NCBI RefSeq assembly: GCF_905475395.1 | Contig: NC_058339.1 | Coordinates: 35,225,172 to 35,289,171, forward strand | DNA: 64,000 bases | Origin: Chrysoperla carnea | Lineage: Eukaryota > Arthropoda > Insecta > Neuroptera > Chrysopidae | Direction of reading: 5' to 3' | In this document: piece by piece, positions 1 to 11,500 of the stretch | How positions within the stretch are numbered: the first letter of the stretch is position 1 | How the letters are laid out: each line of letters begins with the position of its first letter | The notes under the pieces: generated by a model | What the model was told of the DNA's origin: nothing | What the model saw: only the letters and a program-made list of their open reading frames with translations | The model's database searches: none | Program-made: the position numbers and the translations under genes

Positions 1-630
1 TATTAGCAAAATCAACATTCTTAAATACTTTTTCAAAAACAATAGAATACTCTATTGTAAGTAAACAACGAAAATCTTATTCCACTCAATATATAACTAT
101 ATTTTTCTGTTTACACTTTCTATACTACACCTACCTAAAAAAAGAACAAAGTATAATTGTGTTACCTTCTCAACACACAAACACTGTGTTCATATAAAAT
201 ATGAAATAATAGTTTTATAATAAAAAGTTATGTATGTATTAAAAATTATGAGTAATAAAGTGGGTATTTTTAATTAAAACTTTTATATTAATAAAAATTT
301 TATTTTATTATAAAGATTTGATTATATTAACTAACAATCGACGATAAACTTAATGATAAGAGTTTGGTGTGAAATACTCATATTACTTCTACTTCGAAAC
401 TATTGATAGTAAATTTTGTTTTGCTGACACGAAAACGAAGAAATTAGGTCTAGAGCTTTGTATAGTTTTTGAACAATCATTTCAGAATGGTTGGAAATTT
501 GAAAATCTATGGCCAAAATTGTACCTAAGAAACCTTTATTCTTTTACAAAAATTATTTAAAACAGGATCCAAATATTGCGATATCTCCGAAACTCTGCGT
601 CCAATCATTAAATTAACCTGCTTTTTATAT
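1..630. other. AT-rich non-coding stretch
   Basis: I see no gene, RNA or clear repeat here. Short open frames (for example 369-560) have no recognisable domain and look like chance. Confidence 0.5.
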
Positions 631-803
631 TTTTTGGGTCAAAATTACCCCATCCACCGAGTTTCATCAAATTCCAAAACAAAAATTTTTTTGCGTTTTT
701 TGCGTTTTTTTCGATTTTTCAAAAAATTGCAAAAAAAATCGAGAAAATTTTTTATCTCCAATTTCGTTAAAACTCAGTATATAAGGTAATTTTGACCCAA
801 AAA
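631..803. repeat. Inverted repeat with 19-nt perfect arms
   Basis: TTTTTGGGTCAAAATTACC at 631-649 is exactly reverse-complemented at 785-803. Similarity continues loosely outward on both sides. The interior is A/T homopolymer-rich with repeated TTTTTTGCG blocks. This is consistent with a small decayed MITE or foldback element. No target duplication is visible. Confidence 0.55.
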
Positions 804-1109
804 GTACAAAAATCGGGTGCAGTTGTTGCAATTTAAGACGAAAAGTAAGAATTCAATTTTTGATATCTGGAGTAATTTTCAAAATATGGAAAATTTTGTT
901 TAGTTGTTAAGCTTTCACTATTTCGAAAACCAAAACAGATATCGAAAAAACATCCAGTACAGCACATTTTAATCGTTCTAGCAAATCAATTGACACTAAC
1001 AAATTTGCAAAAGAATTCATTTTGTGAACTTTTCTTTATGTCCATTGAATTGTGTTTGAATTAAATTCAAAAACAATCAAAGTTTAGTTTTTAAAGTGAA
1101 TGAAATAAT

Positions 1110-1602
1110 AACAAGTGAAAACCAACAATTGACTGAGTTAATTGTTGAAATACTATGTATAGACAGTGTTGATTACTCTCTCACATTACACATACATGTC
1201 ACACATACATAACTGATAATCCCATATTAATACATTCTATAAAATTTGTATCTAATTTGTGCCCTCGTGAGTAAACAGTGGTGTTTACAAAAAAAAATGT
1301 TTCATACAAAAGTTGTTTATTTTTACAATATGAGTCCTACGGATGCAAGACCCAATTGATCTATGTTGCTCATTTACGAACTCGACCTCACTTTTTACGT
1401 CCTGTAAAAACAACTTGATATATTTTTTCGTTTTTTAGTTATCGTGTTCACAGACGGACGAACGGACAATCGAAAATGGACTAATTAGATGATTCTATGA
1501 ACACCTATACCGAAATTTTTTTCGTAGTATCAATATTTTTAAGCGGTACAAACTTCAGACTAAACTTAATATACTATGTATATTTCATATATACATGGTA
1601 TA
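1110..1602 (+). repeat. Repeat family B, near-complete copy
   Basis: This copy starts AACAAGTGAAAA, followed by a 23-nt hairpin at 1124-1146. It then carries the family's conserved blocks: TGTTGCTCATTTACGAACTC, a GAC(A/G)GACGGAC microsatellite-like stretch near 1455, ATGGACTAATTAG(A/G)TGATTC, and the terminal block ending GGTATA. Similar copies lie at 2493, 3661, 20310, 25196, 30163 and 32571. It has no coding capacity. The features resemble non-autonomous rolling-circle elements, but that classification is an inference. Confidence 0.8.
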
Positions 1603-2108
1603 AAAAGGGTATATTTAATAATTATTTTTTTGTAAACTAATTATGGTATCTGCGATTTTATTCAATCTTTAAAATTAAATTTTTTGTAGTCTAAATTAAC
1701 TAGAATCAAATTAAAATGATTATTTTTTTTGTTCATAATATAATGAGTAAGTCCTAACATGCGTATATTCGTCGAAGTTATATGCAATAGAGTGACTCAC
1801 TCACCTTACAGTCACTCATAACAGGTTCTACAAACGAACAATATAATAATACGTTTATAACAGCAGGTAATAATGACATTTATATATGGTTTTTATTTTA
1901 TACTTGTGTTGTTACTATCTAAGTAGGAAATTTCCGGGAATTTTAAATATTTCCCACCAATATAATTAATGCCTGTCGAATATTGGTTTGCAATTAATCA
2001 AAAATAATATGCTTTGTATTAAGGTAGTTCATTCGTGAAATGGATTTTCCTAGGAATAAACTTTAGAAATAAAATAAGGAATACAAGTGAAATTTACAAA
2101 GTTTTAAA

Positions 2109-2440
2109 AACCCTCGACATAATTTTCGGGTACGGAATCCTAAACTTGCACTTGAAGAATATCTATAAAGACTCTCCATTAAATTACCGTTTTTCTTAAA
2201 GCCTTTTCCAAATTAAACCGATTTTGAAGATCATCGCAAATTTTTAAGTTTTTCGGGTACGGAACCCTAAACACGCGCTTGAAATCTAGCTAAGAACACT
2301 CTCCATTAAATTACCTTTCAAACTAAACCAAAATAAAAAATAAAAAACGGATCATCCGTTTAGGCGCTACGATTCCACAGATAGACATACACAGATAGCG
2401 GTGAAAGTCATAACGCCCCTTTTTTTCAGTTCGGGGGTTA
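2109..2440 (-). mobile_element. Repeat family A, MITE-like copy
   Basis: The copy is bounded by AACCCTCGAC and the inverted TCGGGGGTTA. Read on the minus strand it matches the copy at 5233-5533: a GGGTGTTAT-like start, a degraded TGTGTG/CTGTCTGT stretch, GTAGCGCCTAAACGGATG, then two internal units, each with GGTAATTTAATGGAGAGTGT and GGTTCCGTACCCGAAAAA. It is non-coding. Terminal inverted AACCCCCGA motifs suggest a non-autonomous DNA transposon. Confidence 0.75.
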
Positions 2441-2492
2441 AAAATTGAAACATAAAATAGAATACATTAGAAACATAAATATTTAATAAAAA

Positions 2493-3083
2493 AACAAGTG
2501 AAAATAAACAATTAGCTAAGCTAATTGTTGAAATGCCCAGCAAGACAACAATTGCATTATTTCTTATAAATTAGAAAACTTGAAAAAACCAACAAGCGGC
2601 CTTCCGGTCATTTGTTCTTTTTTTTTTTTAAATTTTCAAAATTATTAAAAGTATTTTCTAAAAAACTTTCTTTTTCAATAATCTTTCAGTAAGCTCACTA
2701 GTTACAGTTGTCTACAAATTTTTGTCACCCTATCTTTTATAGCCCTGGAGACAATGAACACCAAAGCCCTAATTTACTCCCTCGCGGGAAAACAATGATG
2801 TTTACGAAAAAATGTTTCAAACAAAAGTTGTTCATTTTTTTATAAGGAACATTTTAATACATTTCAAATTTTATTCTAGCTCTAACGGTTTACAGGGAGA
2901 GTCCCACGAGCCTAAGACCTAAATGACCTATGTTGTTCATTTGGGAACTAATTTTTTACGCCCTGATAGCTCTATAAAAATTTCTGCTTGTTTTTTTTTT
3001 ACATGAGCGTGATTAGGAAAGGGCATACAAACGAGGACATACAAAATATTTCTAACCGTTACAAATTTGGCACCAAAATTAAT
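2493..3083 (+). repeat. Repeat family B, diverged copy with altered interior
   Basis: The copy begins AACAAGTG and has the hairpin at 2507-2529, which carries compensatory base changes relative to the copies at 1124 and 20324. The recognisable body resumes around 2760 (TGATGTTTACGAAAAAATG, CTAACGGTTTACA, TGTTGTTCATTTGGGAACTA) and fades after the block ACCGTTACAAATTTGG. Roughly 200 bases between hairpin and body do not match the other copies and may be an insertion. Confidence 0.65.
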
Positions 3084-3660
3084 TTCAAAAAGATTCAAAA
3101 AAATTTAAATATTCGCACATTGTCTACATAATCTATAAACTGCCTCAATTTCGAGCTTATATGGTAATAATATATATTTTTGAATTATGTATAAAAATAT
3201 GTTGTTTTTTAACATAATACTGGTTGTGACTTGTGTTTTATTAATTTGGTCACAAGATCAAGATCAAGATTATTTTATTGAACTTTTGTGATAATTGTTA
3301 TTCGATTTATATTTACTTTATTGGTTATATTGAACAAGAAAAAAATTAAAGAATGAACTATATGAACTAAACCACGGAACGTGAAACACTGTTTGAAAAC
3401 GTGAAGAACGATAAAGAATTCTAACAAAAATAAAATATTGAAAAAAGTTAAAAGAAAAACGTTGCAAATATTTACACGAAATTATTACATACAATATTTT
3501 TAAAATGGTCTTCTCGCTAAAATTAAAAAATAAATATATCAAATATTTTTAATTCCAGGAGAGAAAATCTTGCATTCCATTCATTAAGCCAATTTTTTTA
3601 GCTGTAGCTTGTTCAAAGTGTCTTAAAAACCAAAAATCGATTCTTTCAAAATGCGATTTT

Positions 3661-3976
3661 TATACCATGTATATTATATTAAGTTTAGTCCCAAGTTTGT
3701 AACGCTTAAAAATTTTGGTATAGGTGTTCATAGAATCACCTAATTAGTCCATTTCCGGTTGTCTGTCCGTCTGTCTGTCAACACGATAACTCAAAAACGA
3801 AAAGAGATATAAAGCTGAAATTTTTACATCGTACTCAAGACGTAACAAGTGAGGTCGAGTTCGTAAATGAGCAACATAGCTCAATTGGGTCTTGAGTCTG
3901 TTGGATTCATTTTGTAAACCGTTGAGATAGATAGAACAAAAGTTTAAATGTAAAAAATGTTCCTTATAAAAAGTCA
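3661..3976 (-). repeat. Repeat family B, partial copy, inverted
   Basis: Starts TATACCATGTATAT and runs through the reverse complements of the family blocks (CACCTAATTAGTCCATTTCC, the GTCTGTCCGTCTGTCTGTC stretch, GAGGTCGAGTTCGTAAATGA), ending at TTCCTTATAAAAAG. The hairpin end is missing. An open frame across this copy is a by-product of the repeat, not a gene. Confidence 0.75.
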
Positions 3977-5232
3977 TAGAATAATTTGATAAACTCTCAA
4001 ACCTTAATCTATTCTACTGCTTATTACCTTAATGAAAGCTTGTTTAAAAATAAAATTAAATCGAGCATAGTGTCAAGGTCGTGTGTGTATCACTCAAATC
4101 TACCGTGAATTATTAAAATGTTGATATTAAAAGGTGAGGGTAACAATTGACTTTATAATCAATTTTTTCATATGAATACCCTATGTAATTTGTCTGGTCT
4201 ATGCTATCCACACACTTTTATTTATAGTCGTTTCAATGAAGAAATTTTTCTTTATGAGCAGTTTCTGCCTCCTACAAGTTTAATTCCAAATATTGTTGAA
4301 ATTATGCATAAATACCAAATAATATTATCAAGAGTCAGATTGAATGAAGAAAGTTTAACTGAAAGTTTTATATTTTTCACAGAAATTCAATAAAACGCGA
4401 TTAAACAGTTGTACAACCCTGTAAAAAATTACCCTGAATTGATATAAAGAAAACATAATAATAACCCACTTTTAAGTGTCTAAGAACCATTTTTTTAGTC
4501 TAAGAAACACTTTTTGGAAGCGCTTACCAAATCAGTCCTCAAACTTTATTTCCTTCAACAAATTTTTTTTTATGACTTTGATTATACTTAAAACTTATAG
4601 CCAAAAATCAAATCTGGCAACTACGCTACTACGCCAGGCAATAGATTGGTGTTATTTGACCTTAAATTCGCTGCTCTGGTACAATGGTACACTCTCAATA
4701 GGAGGCCGGATGGCAATAGGGGCCGGACTAAATTTTTACATTTTATTTATCACTTCAGGTAAACAAATCTCACTGCACGTGTTGAGGAGTATAGTTGGCT
4801 TTTAAAAATCTTTACTAGTATGCAAGATATGAACGTTTAAAATTCCTAATTAAACAAAGATGAACATACCCACTAGTGACGTCAAGCATGGGTATCGTCA
4901 TAGAGATGACATATAAAACATTTTTTTTGTTAAAAAGAGATGGACAACTTTTGAATGCAACCTTTGATTGCTTATAACTAACTTCTTCGTTTTTTAATCA
5001 ATTTTAATTTTACTTTCCAATTTTGTCATGGTATCAAGTTTTATAATTTTATGGGTAATATGGGCAATTCGGCATCAGGATTATCCCCTATTCAACGCAT
5101 AATTAGTCATCTGCATTTCAGAACCTAATTTAATGAGATATTTTCGTTCTCGATTTTACGCTTAATATGTCTCTATATATTTATTTTATTTCCATATATT
5201 TCTTTTAAATTTCTTAACAAATAGACATTTTT
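3977..5232. other. Non-coding stretch with a short GC-richer patch
   Basis: No gene is recognised. Positions 4476-4805 are open on the + strand for 109 codons and contain a locally GC-richer patch (about 4615-4735) with two imperfect units, AATAGGAGGCCGGA and AATAGGGGCCGGA. No domain or splice context supports a gene; a decayed repeat is more likely. Confidence 0.4.
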
Positions 5233-5533
5233 AACCCCCGAACTAAAAAAATTGGGTGTTATAAATTTGACCGCTATGTGTGTGTGTGTGTGTGTCTGCC
5301 TGTCTATAGCATAGTAGCGCCTAAACGGATAGATCTTAATTTTTTTAGTTTTGTTTGAAAGGTAATTTAACTCAGAGTGTTTTTAGCTATGTTTCAAGTG
5401 CGAGTTTAACTAAAAATTGGCGACGATTTTCAAAATGCTCTAAGGAAAAAGGTAATTTAATGGAGAGTGTTCTTATATATATGTTTCAAGTGCGAATTTA
5501 GGATTCCGTACCCGAAAAATGTGTCGGGGGTTT
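5233..5533 (+). mobile_element. Repeat family A, best-preserved copy (MITE-like)
   Basis: Bounded by AACCCCCGA at the left and the inverted TCGGGGGTTT at the right. The order is: GGGTGTTATAAATTTGACC, a (TG)n/CTGTCT microsatellite near 5276-5306, TAGCGCCTAAACGGAT, then two tandem-like internal units beginning AAAGGTAATTTAA and containing TATGTTTCAAGTGCGA. The last unit ends in GATTCCGTACCCGAAAAA. There is no open frame. Inverted ends plus multiple copies in the window support a non-autonomous DNA transposon. Confidence 0.8.
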
Positions 5534-8336
5534 CAAGATAAAAATTTGAGGAAAACATTTTATACATTGTAAAAATCGTGATGCACCACTGAAATAAACT
5601 GATTTAATTAGCTGTTATAATGGGCGCGCATTATTCAACTAAAATTTCGGGTGAAAAAATCCTAATGAAGTACGGTTTGTTATTATATAAATTACACAGG
5701 GTACATATTGAACCATATAAGGTGATTTTGTATTGATACAATATATGGCGCCATTAATCTCATTAAATCACATAATAATATTAAAAATCAAATGTACAAA
5801 TGTTCATAATATAATCCATTGTATAATAAATAGAACCTATGGTGAACTTGGCCGCTATGCCCTCAACATAATCATATGAAGCCATTAAAGCTACAAAGTG
5901 TTTAAAAACTAAACAGAACACAACACCTTATTAAAAATGTTCAAAACAACATAATTTTTAATTCAGCTAAACATACGCGTTACTATATGCGTTTAATGTG
6001 ACTTCGAGCATTCACCATAAAAAGTATACGAACCGTATCATGACTAATTCAAGAAGCATTTATGTTACACGTATATTTACCTAAGTATATTGTTGTAAAA
6101 ACATATAGTCCGCGGGACAGTTTCCTCTCAAAATTGTTCCTTCTAAACAGGGTATTCTACTATATTTGAAAAAGTACTTCAAAATGTTGATTTTGCTAAT
6201 AAAGTCACCAAAAATATATTTCGGAAAAATACACACGCTTTCTTGCCAAAGATTTTAATTAAATTTTGAACCTTTTTTAAACTGTCAAAAACGCGGGCAT
6301 CCAATTTACTAATGAGACCTAATATCGGTATCATTATACGAAATAACACAAATAAGTTTGACAGATATATTCATAGACAACTAAATATAATAAATATAAA
6401 TATTTATTGTCTATGGATATATTATACCCAGCTGTCTAAATTGAACTAACTGATGGTCTATGGTTCATACCGATATGACATCACATCAGGGTTAGCACGT
6501 GTTAGGTCACGTGCTATACAATTTAAAAATTAGGATTTTTAATTTTAATATTATAAAAGAAAAATTTGCTTTTATGACTCGAAATCAGAATATTTAAGTA
6601 TATTTTTACATAAATTTTAACTTTTTTCAAATTTCAGAATTTATTTTTAACTACCGAAAGTACCCTTTTATAAGACGCTAAGGACCTTTTAAGGTGTAAG
6701 TTTGTAAACTGGCCTTTAAAAATTGTAGAAAAAATTAGTTTATTCGATAACGGAAGCATTTTGAATTCAAAATTGTTTCTTATCTGAAGGTCATTAAAAA
6801 AGAATGGAAAAATATTTTTTTTTAGAAGTTAACTTAAGAAATAGGACCGGATTAGCCCCCATTGGGGCTCTAAACATTTTTTCTACTTGCTGGCCCCTCC
6901 TTCTTTATCTCACAAGAAATAAACCACAGAAAAACACATTTTATGAATAACTCCGTTGATCAAACTTCACCCTCAATAATCCGGGCACTAGATAATTTGT
7001 CTATACAACGACACAGCCCTGAAAAGGAAATACATTTTTGTTTCTTTTATTTGACAAAAATGATACATGTTAGACATAATTTACCTGTCCTTTGTTGTTT
7101 ATACTATACGTTTTTTATCAGCAAAATGAAAAATTATATATTTAAAATAATTCAATGCAAACTAGTTTTAATAAGTTTCCGCTTTCTATCTGAACGCATT
7201 AGACGATTGTGGTTTCGAATATTTAGTATTTCAACGTCATTTATTAGACTGATAACTGTTTATAAAATTAAACGTATATTGTAATTTTTTTTGACTTTTT
7301 TGAAAAAGATTATCAAGTATATTCTAAATTTTGTTTATTTAGAAAAATTCTAAAAACCAAACTCATTGAACACGACAAAAAAGGACAACGAAATTGACAT
7401 GACACTTCAATTTTATGGGTAAATTATTTTTATAAAAATTTACTATTGAACAACAAATACCATGCCATGTGGTTTTTTTTATCGAAATGTGGTTTACCCT
7501 TATCAAATAGTTTTTATAGTTTTCGAAGTTCTTGTTATTTAATCAACTGTTATATAAAAAAAATTGTAAAGTGTGTGCTAGATCACATCTAGTAGGATTC
7601 GATAAACATATGTAAGTTCAAAAGTAATAAATGGACTATTAGACGTCAGAACAATGGTTCAATCTCCAACAACTCAAAGCCCTATCAGTTCAAAAAATAA
7701 TTCTTGAGTCACAAAAATAGTTCTATAAAAATCATACTTCTTATAATAATAAAATGTGGTAACCAACTTTTAGCTTACAATTTCCTTTTTATTCTCATTC
7801 ATGAAATTACACGACTGAAAAAGGAAGTTTTTTTTATTAAGATAATTTTACGGTTTATTACGTGTTGAAAACAACCAATATTAATGGAGTATAATAAGTA
7901 AACATTTTTCATCAACGGACCCAAAAAAAAAAGTAAATATCCACATAAATAACCAAAATAAAATTAAATATTTTAGGAACATTATTAACGTAAATAGTCG
8001 ACGAAGGGAACACCTCTGTTATCACACAAGTTGAGAAACCAATTGAAAAAAACAACAGTATTATATTTTTAATCCCGATTTTCTCTAATTTTATAAAAAT
8101 TTTGTAACATAACCTATCTTTATAGTAGTTTAATGACTATTTTTATATTAATGACTATATGACCTCGAGTGTAAAATGACTCATTTATAAATATGTAGCA
8201 GGGAAAATTTTTTCATTTTTTAAAGGTAGACATTGCTATTCTCTCCGAATCTATACTTAAAATTTTGCAAATAAATATATTTTCTGTCTGTTATCTTTTA
8301 GTTTTATTAATTATACAGTTTATTTATAATTAACAA
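5534..8336. other. AT-rich non-coding stretch
   Basis: No gene is recognised. There is an inverted pair of CACGTG boxes around 6493-6515 (GCACGTG then TCACGTGC) and a short inverted repeat flanking 6371-6415 (TTCATAGACAA and TTGTCTATGGA). The 113-codon open frame at 6943-7284 has no recognisable features. Confidence 0.4.
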
Positions 8337-8590
8337 AAACCGGCTAAGTGCAAGTCGGACTCGTATACGAAGAGTTCCGCACCACCGTACAAGACTGAAC
8401 CAGCATGCTCAACACCAGCCTGGTCGATTTTTTTTTACATTTGCAAAGTGTTCTTTTTGGAGTTGGCTATTTTGGTATATATTATTTGTTGTCAAATCCA
8501 GATTTACAAGATACAGCCCAGCGGAGTCTTAGAAAGAAGGTTCTGTTGGTTACCCTTCGTGTACGAAATCCTAAAAACAGGAGTGATAAT
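8337..8590 (+). repeat. Repeat family E, the arthropod 'AAGTGCGAGTCGGACTCG' type
   Basis: The left part, CGGCTAAGTGCAAGTCGGAC followed by an AGAGTTCCGCACCA block, and the right part, ACAAGATACAGCC then CAGCGGAGTCTTAGAAAG and a TACCCTTCGTGTACGAAATCC block, match from memory a repeat that is widespread in insect genomes. The middle is diverged. The 72-codon open frame across it is not a gene. Confidence 0.65.
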
Positions 8591-11500
8591 TCAAAATACT
8601 CTCTTTTCTGTAATTTGACGTAAAACCTAATGAGCTTCTAACATTTCTAGTTTTATCACAACTTAGAACCTCTAAATGCACTCCTTCGAACGATATTATT
8701 CTTCTAAAAACAGTTAAGTTTCCTCGAAATAACTTTTATTCTATGCCATTTGGCAACGAAATTCTAAAAAATGAAATGGCTTTTTTCTAAAAAATTTATG
8801 AAAATTATTTTTGTAAATAAACTAAATTTTCGGAATTTTAACCGTTTCAATGCAGAAGACTAACTGCATTAATGCAATTGTAAGGTTCATATAAAATTAA
8901 GAGATAGAACCATGTAACTTTAAAGCCATTACTAATTCCATCTAATTTGTGCGAGGTCTTTTAAATGGTTTAAAATTTAACTTCCTAGATTTTTAGTATT
9001 TTAAAAAATATTTTGGAACGTTGGACGTTCAAGACAATCATATTATGTATATGACGGTGATAATAATACTGTTATTTAAACAAATGTATATAAACATTAA
9101 AAAATAACGACTTGTATAATGATATTATACTAATTAGTTAGCATATATCTACAACAACTAAAAAAGAAAATTTAATTTCATGGCACAGACAAAAACATAT
9201 TAATATTAATTGTATATATGATTCGCAAAATCATCTGTTACCATTCAAATTAAGAATATGAAATAATGCCTACCCATTTGTACTTAATTACACCACACCT
9301 CAAAACACATGCATGCGTAAAGTAATTCATTTTTTATGGTGTTATTGTGTTTCTTAATAGAATCAGGTGTTTTATCTTTATCGATTTTTTCCACCAAGTT
9401 GAAGAAAGTTATTTAGTGGAATTTATTCAATAAAATAGATTTTAAGATAATTTAGCAAAATGTATTTTATAACTTGACTATAAATTAGGGGAATTGATGA
9501 CAGTTTTTAAGTCACCATTTGACCAAAGTTAAAGAAACATTTTGTCAACAGTACTGACCCAACGCATGAGTAAGCCATTGGTCTTCCAAACCGTATACGT
9601 TGCAGTACCCGAAATATCGCAAAAAATTCACAATTTGACTAAAAACGAAACCTATTTTTAACAATTTTAAAAATGGAAATATTTTTCCATTTTGGCCACC
9701 TTCGTGAATTGATTCTAGTCAAAACTTATATATAACTGATATACTATTCAAAACAATCCGAGGCATATACAAAAAGGGGATCTTGAAAAGCTGTTAAAGC
9801 GTCAACCAACTTAACTGTAAAATAATTAAAGTTAATACTACTCACTCGTGGATTTTGACTTTCAATTATAAATGTTTCTTACCTGAAAATATAAAGAAAA
9901 TTGAAATTAGTAAAATTTTAAATGTCAAAGGTGAAGCATATTATCGATTCATTTTTGAACTAGCGGTTATTTCGCCACTCAGAACAGTAATGTCATCTTT
10001 CAAGTGACGAAAATTCAGTATTATATGCCCGTTGTACAATAATTATCGATATACGCTTAATTAGTTTTGGAAAATACCGAAAACTTGATATTGAAAGTAA
10101 TGAAATGTTCAATTCTTACACGATCAAAACTTTACCAATTAAAATAAATAATAGTTTTAAAAAAAATTTTAAAAACACGATTTTGTAACCATAGCTGAAT
10201 TAAAAAAGTAGAAAATAGTTTCTATAAGTTAAAAAAAAATAGAGTGATTAAGAAAAATATCATTTTATCGTAAAAAAGCGTGGGGTGCTAAATTTCAATT
10301 GTTGTATATATTTTATTGGAGATATTGGTAAAAGGAAAGTCAAGTTTGAAACTATTATTTATGTATTATAAATTTTATCTACGCTTCCACCAGAATTATA
10401 TGAATTATTTATATTATAAACTCGTTAATCCTGAAAATCCTAATCAGGATAATCGAACAAACTTATTACATTATTGTATTGTCATCGATCCTTGATAAGT
10501 GTGCGAAGTTTCAATTAATTCAATCCGACGTTTTGAAGTGGATGAAAATCACGTTCAAAGATTCCGTTACAAAAAATACCTATCAAATAAAGTTTGATCC
10601 AATTTATTTTTAAATTGATCAAATAATTTTTCTATTTTTAATATATAGGTGTCTTAGTACATATGGCAGACAAGTCATTTTGTGTCGCATTTGACAGGTT
10701 GTTTTTACAACTTTTTGCACTTGCTAAATTTTAAATCGATGCAGGTGTTGTAAATTAAATACAAAATATAACAATTAAATGGCGACTGCTTTATCGGCAT
10801 TTTACTGTGGTACATTCCATCAATTTGTACTTAAAAAATTCAAAGAGCACAAAAAAATACAATCACAGTAAACAATTTTCACCTGCTTGACAATTGAAAA
10901 TCGACAATTCAAAACAACTTATACCAACAACTTACACGTGGCGCTTTCATCAAAAAAATCTACTTTACATCATTCTTTTGTTTCATGCATCATTTGACAA
11001 GAAAAGCTATTAATCATGAAAGTAATAAAACGTAACCTCAATTTAAATATGAATCAACCAATTGGAGATAAAACTTCACTTCCAGCACGAAACTATAGTC
11101 AGATGATTATAGTACATTTTTTTAAACAAAAAGTGCAAAACATAATTCACTTGTGCATTTAATAAATAAGTACCACAATTTATTAGAACTATGTTCCTTA
11201 TCGCACGTTATCGTTCTGATTTATTTGCAGATTGGGAGGTAAAACCAAGAAAAGTGACATAAAAAACGACACCATAAACCGACCCATTTGGCCTAGATCA
11301 CCTAGGAAACTGAAACTTTTTCAATCGATTCAGCTTGCAATGAAATTGAGAGTATAAAAATATATTTTTATAATTTGTGATTTATGATGTCACAATAAAT
11401 GTCCTGATCAAACCAAATGTAACGTATGCACATGTTTTACACGGGGAAGCCTTAGGCAGAGGTAAATGGAGGAAGCCTAAAACAGCAGAGTTAACTAAGA

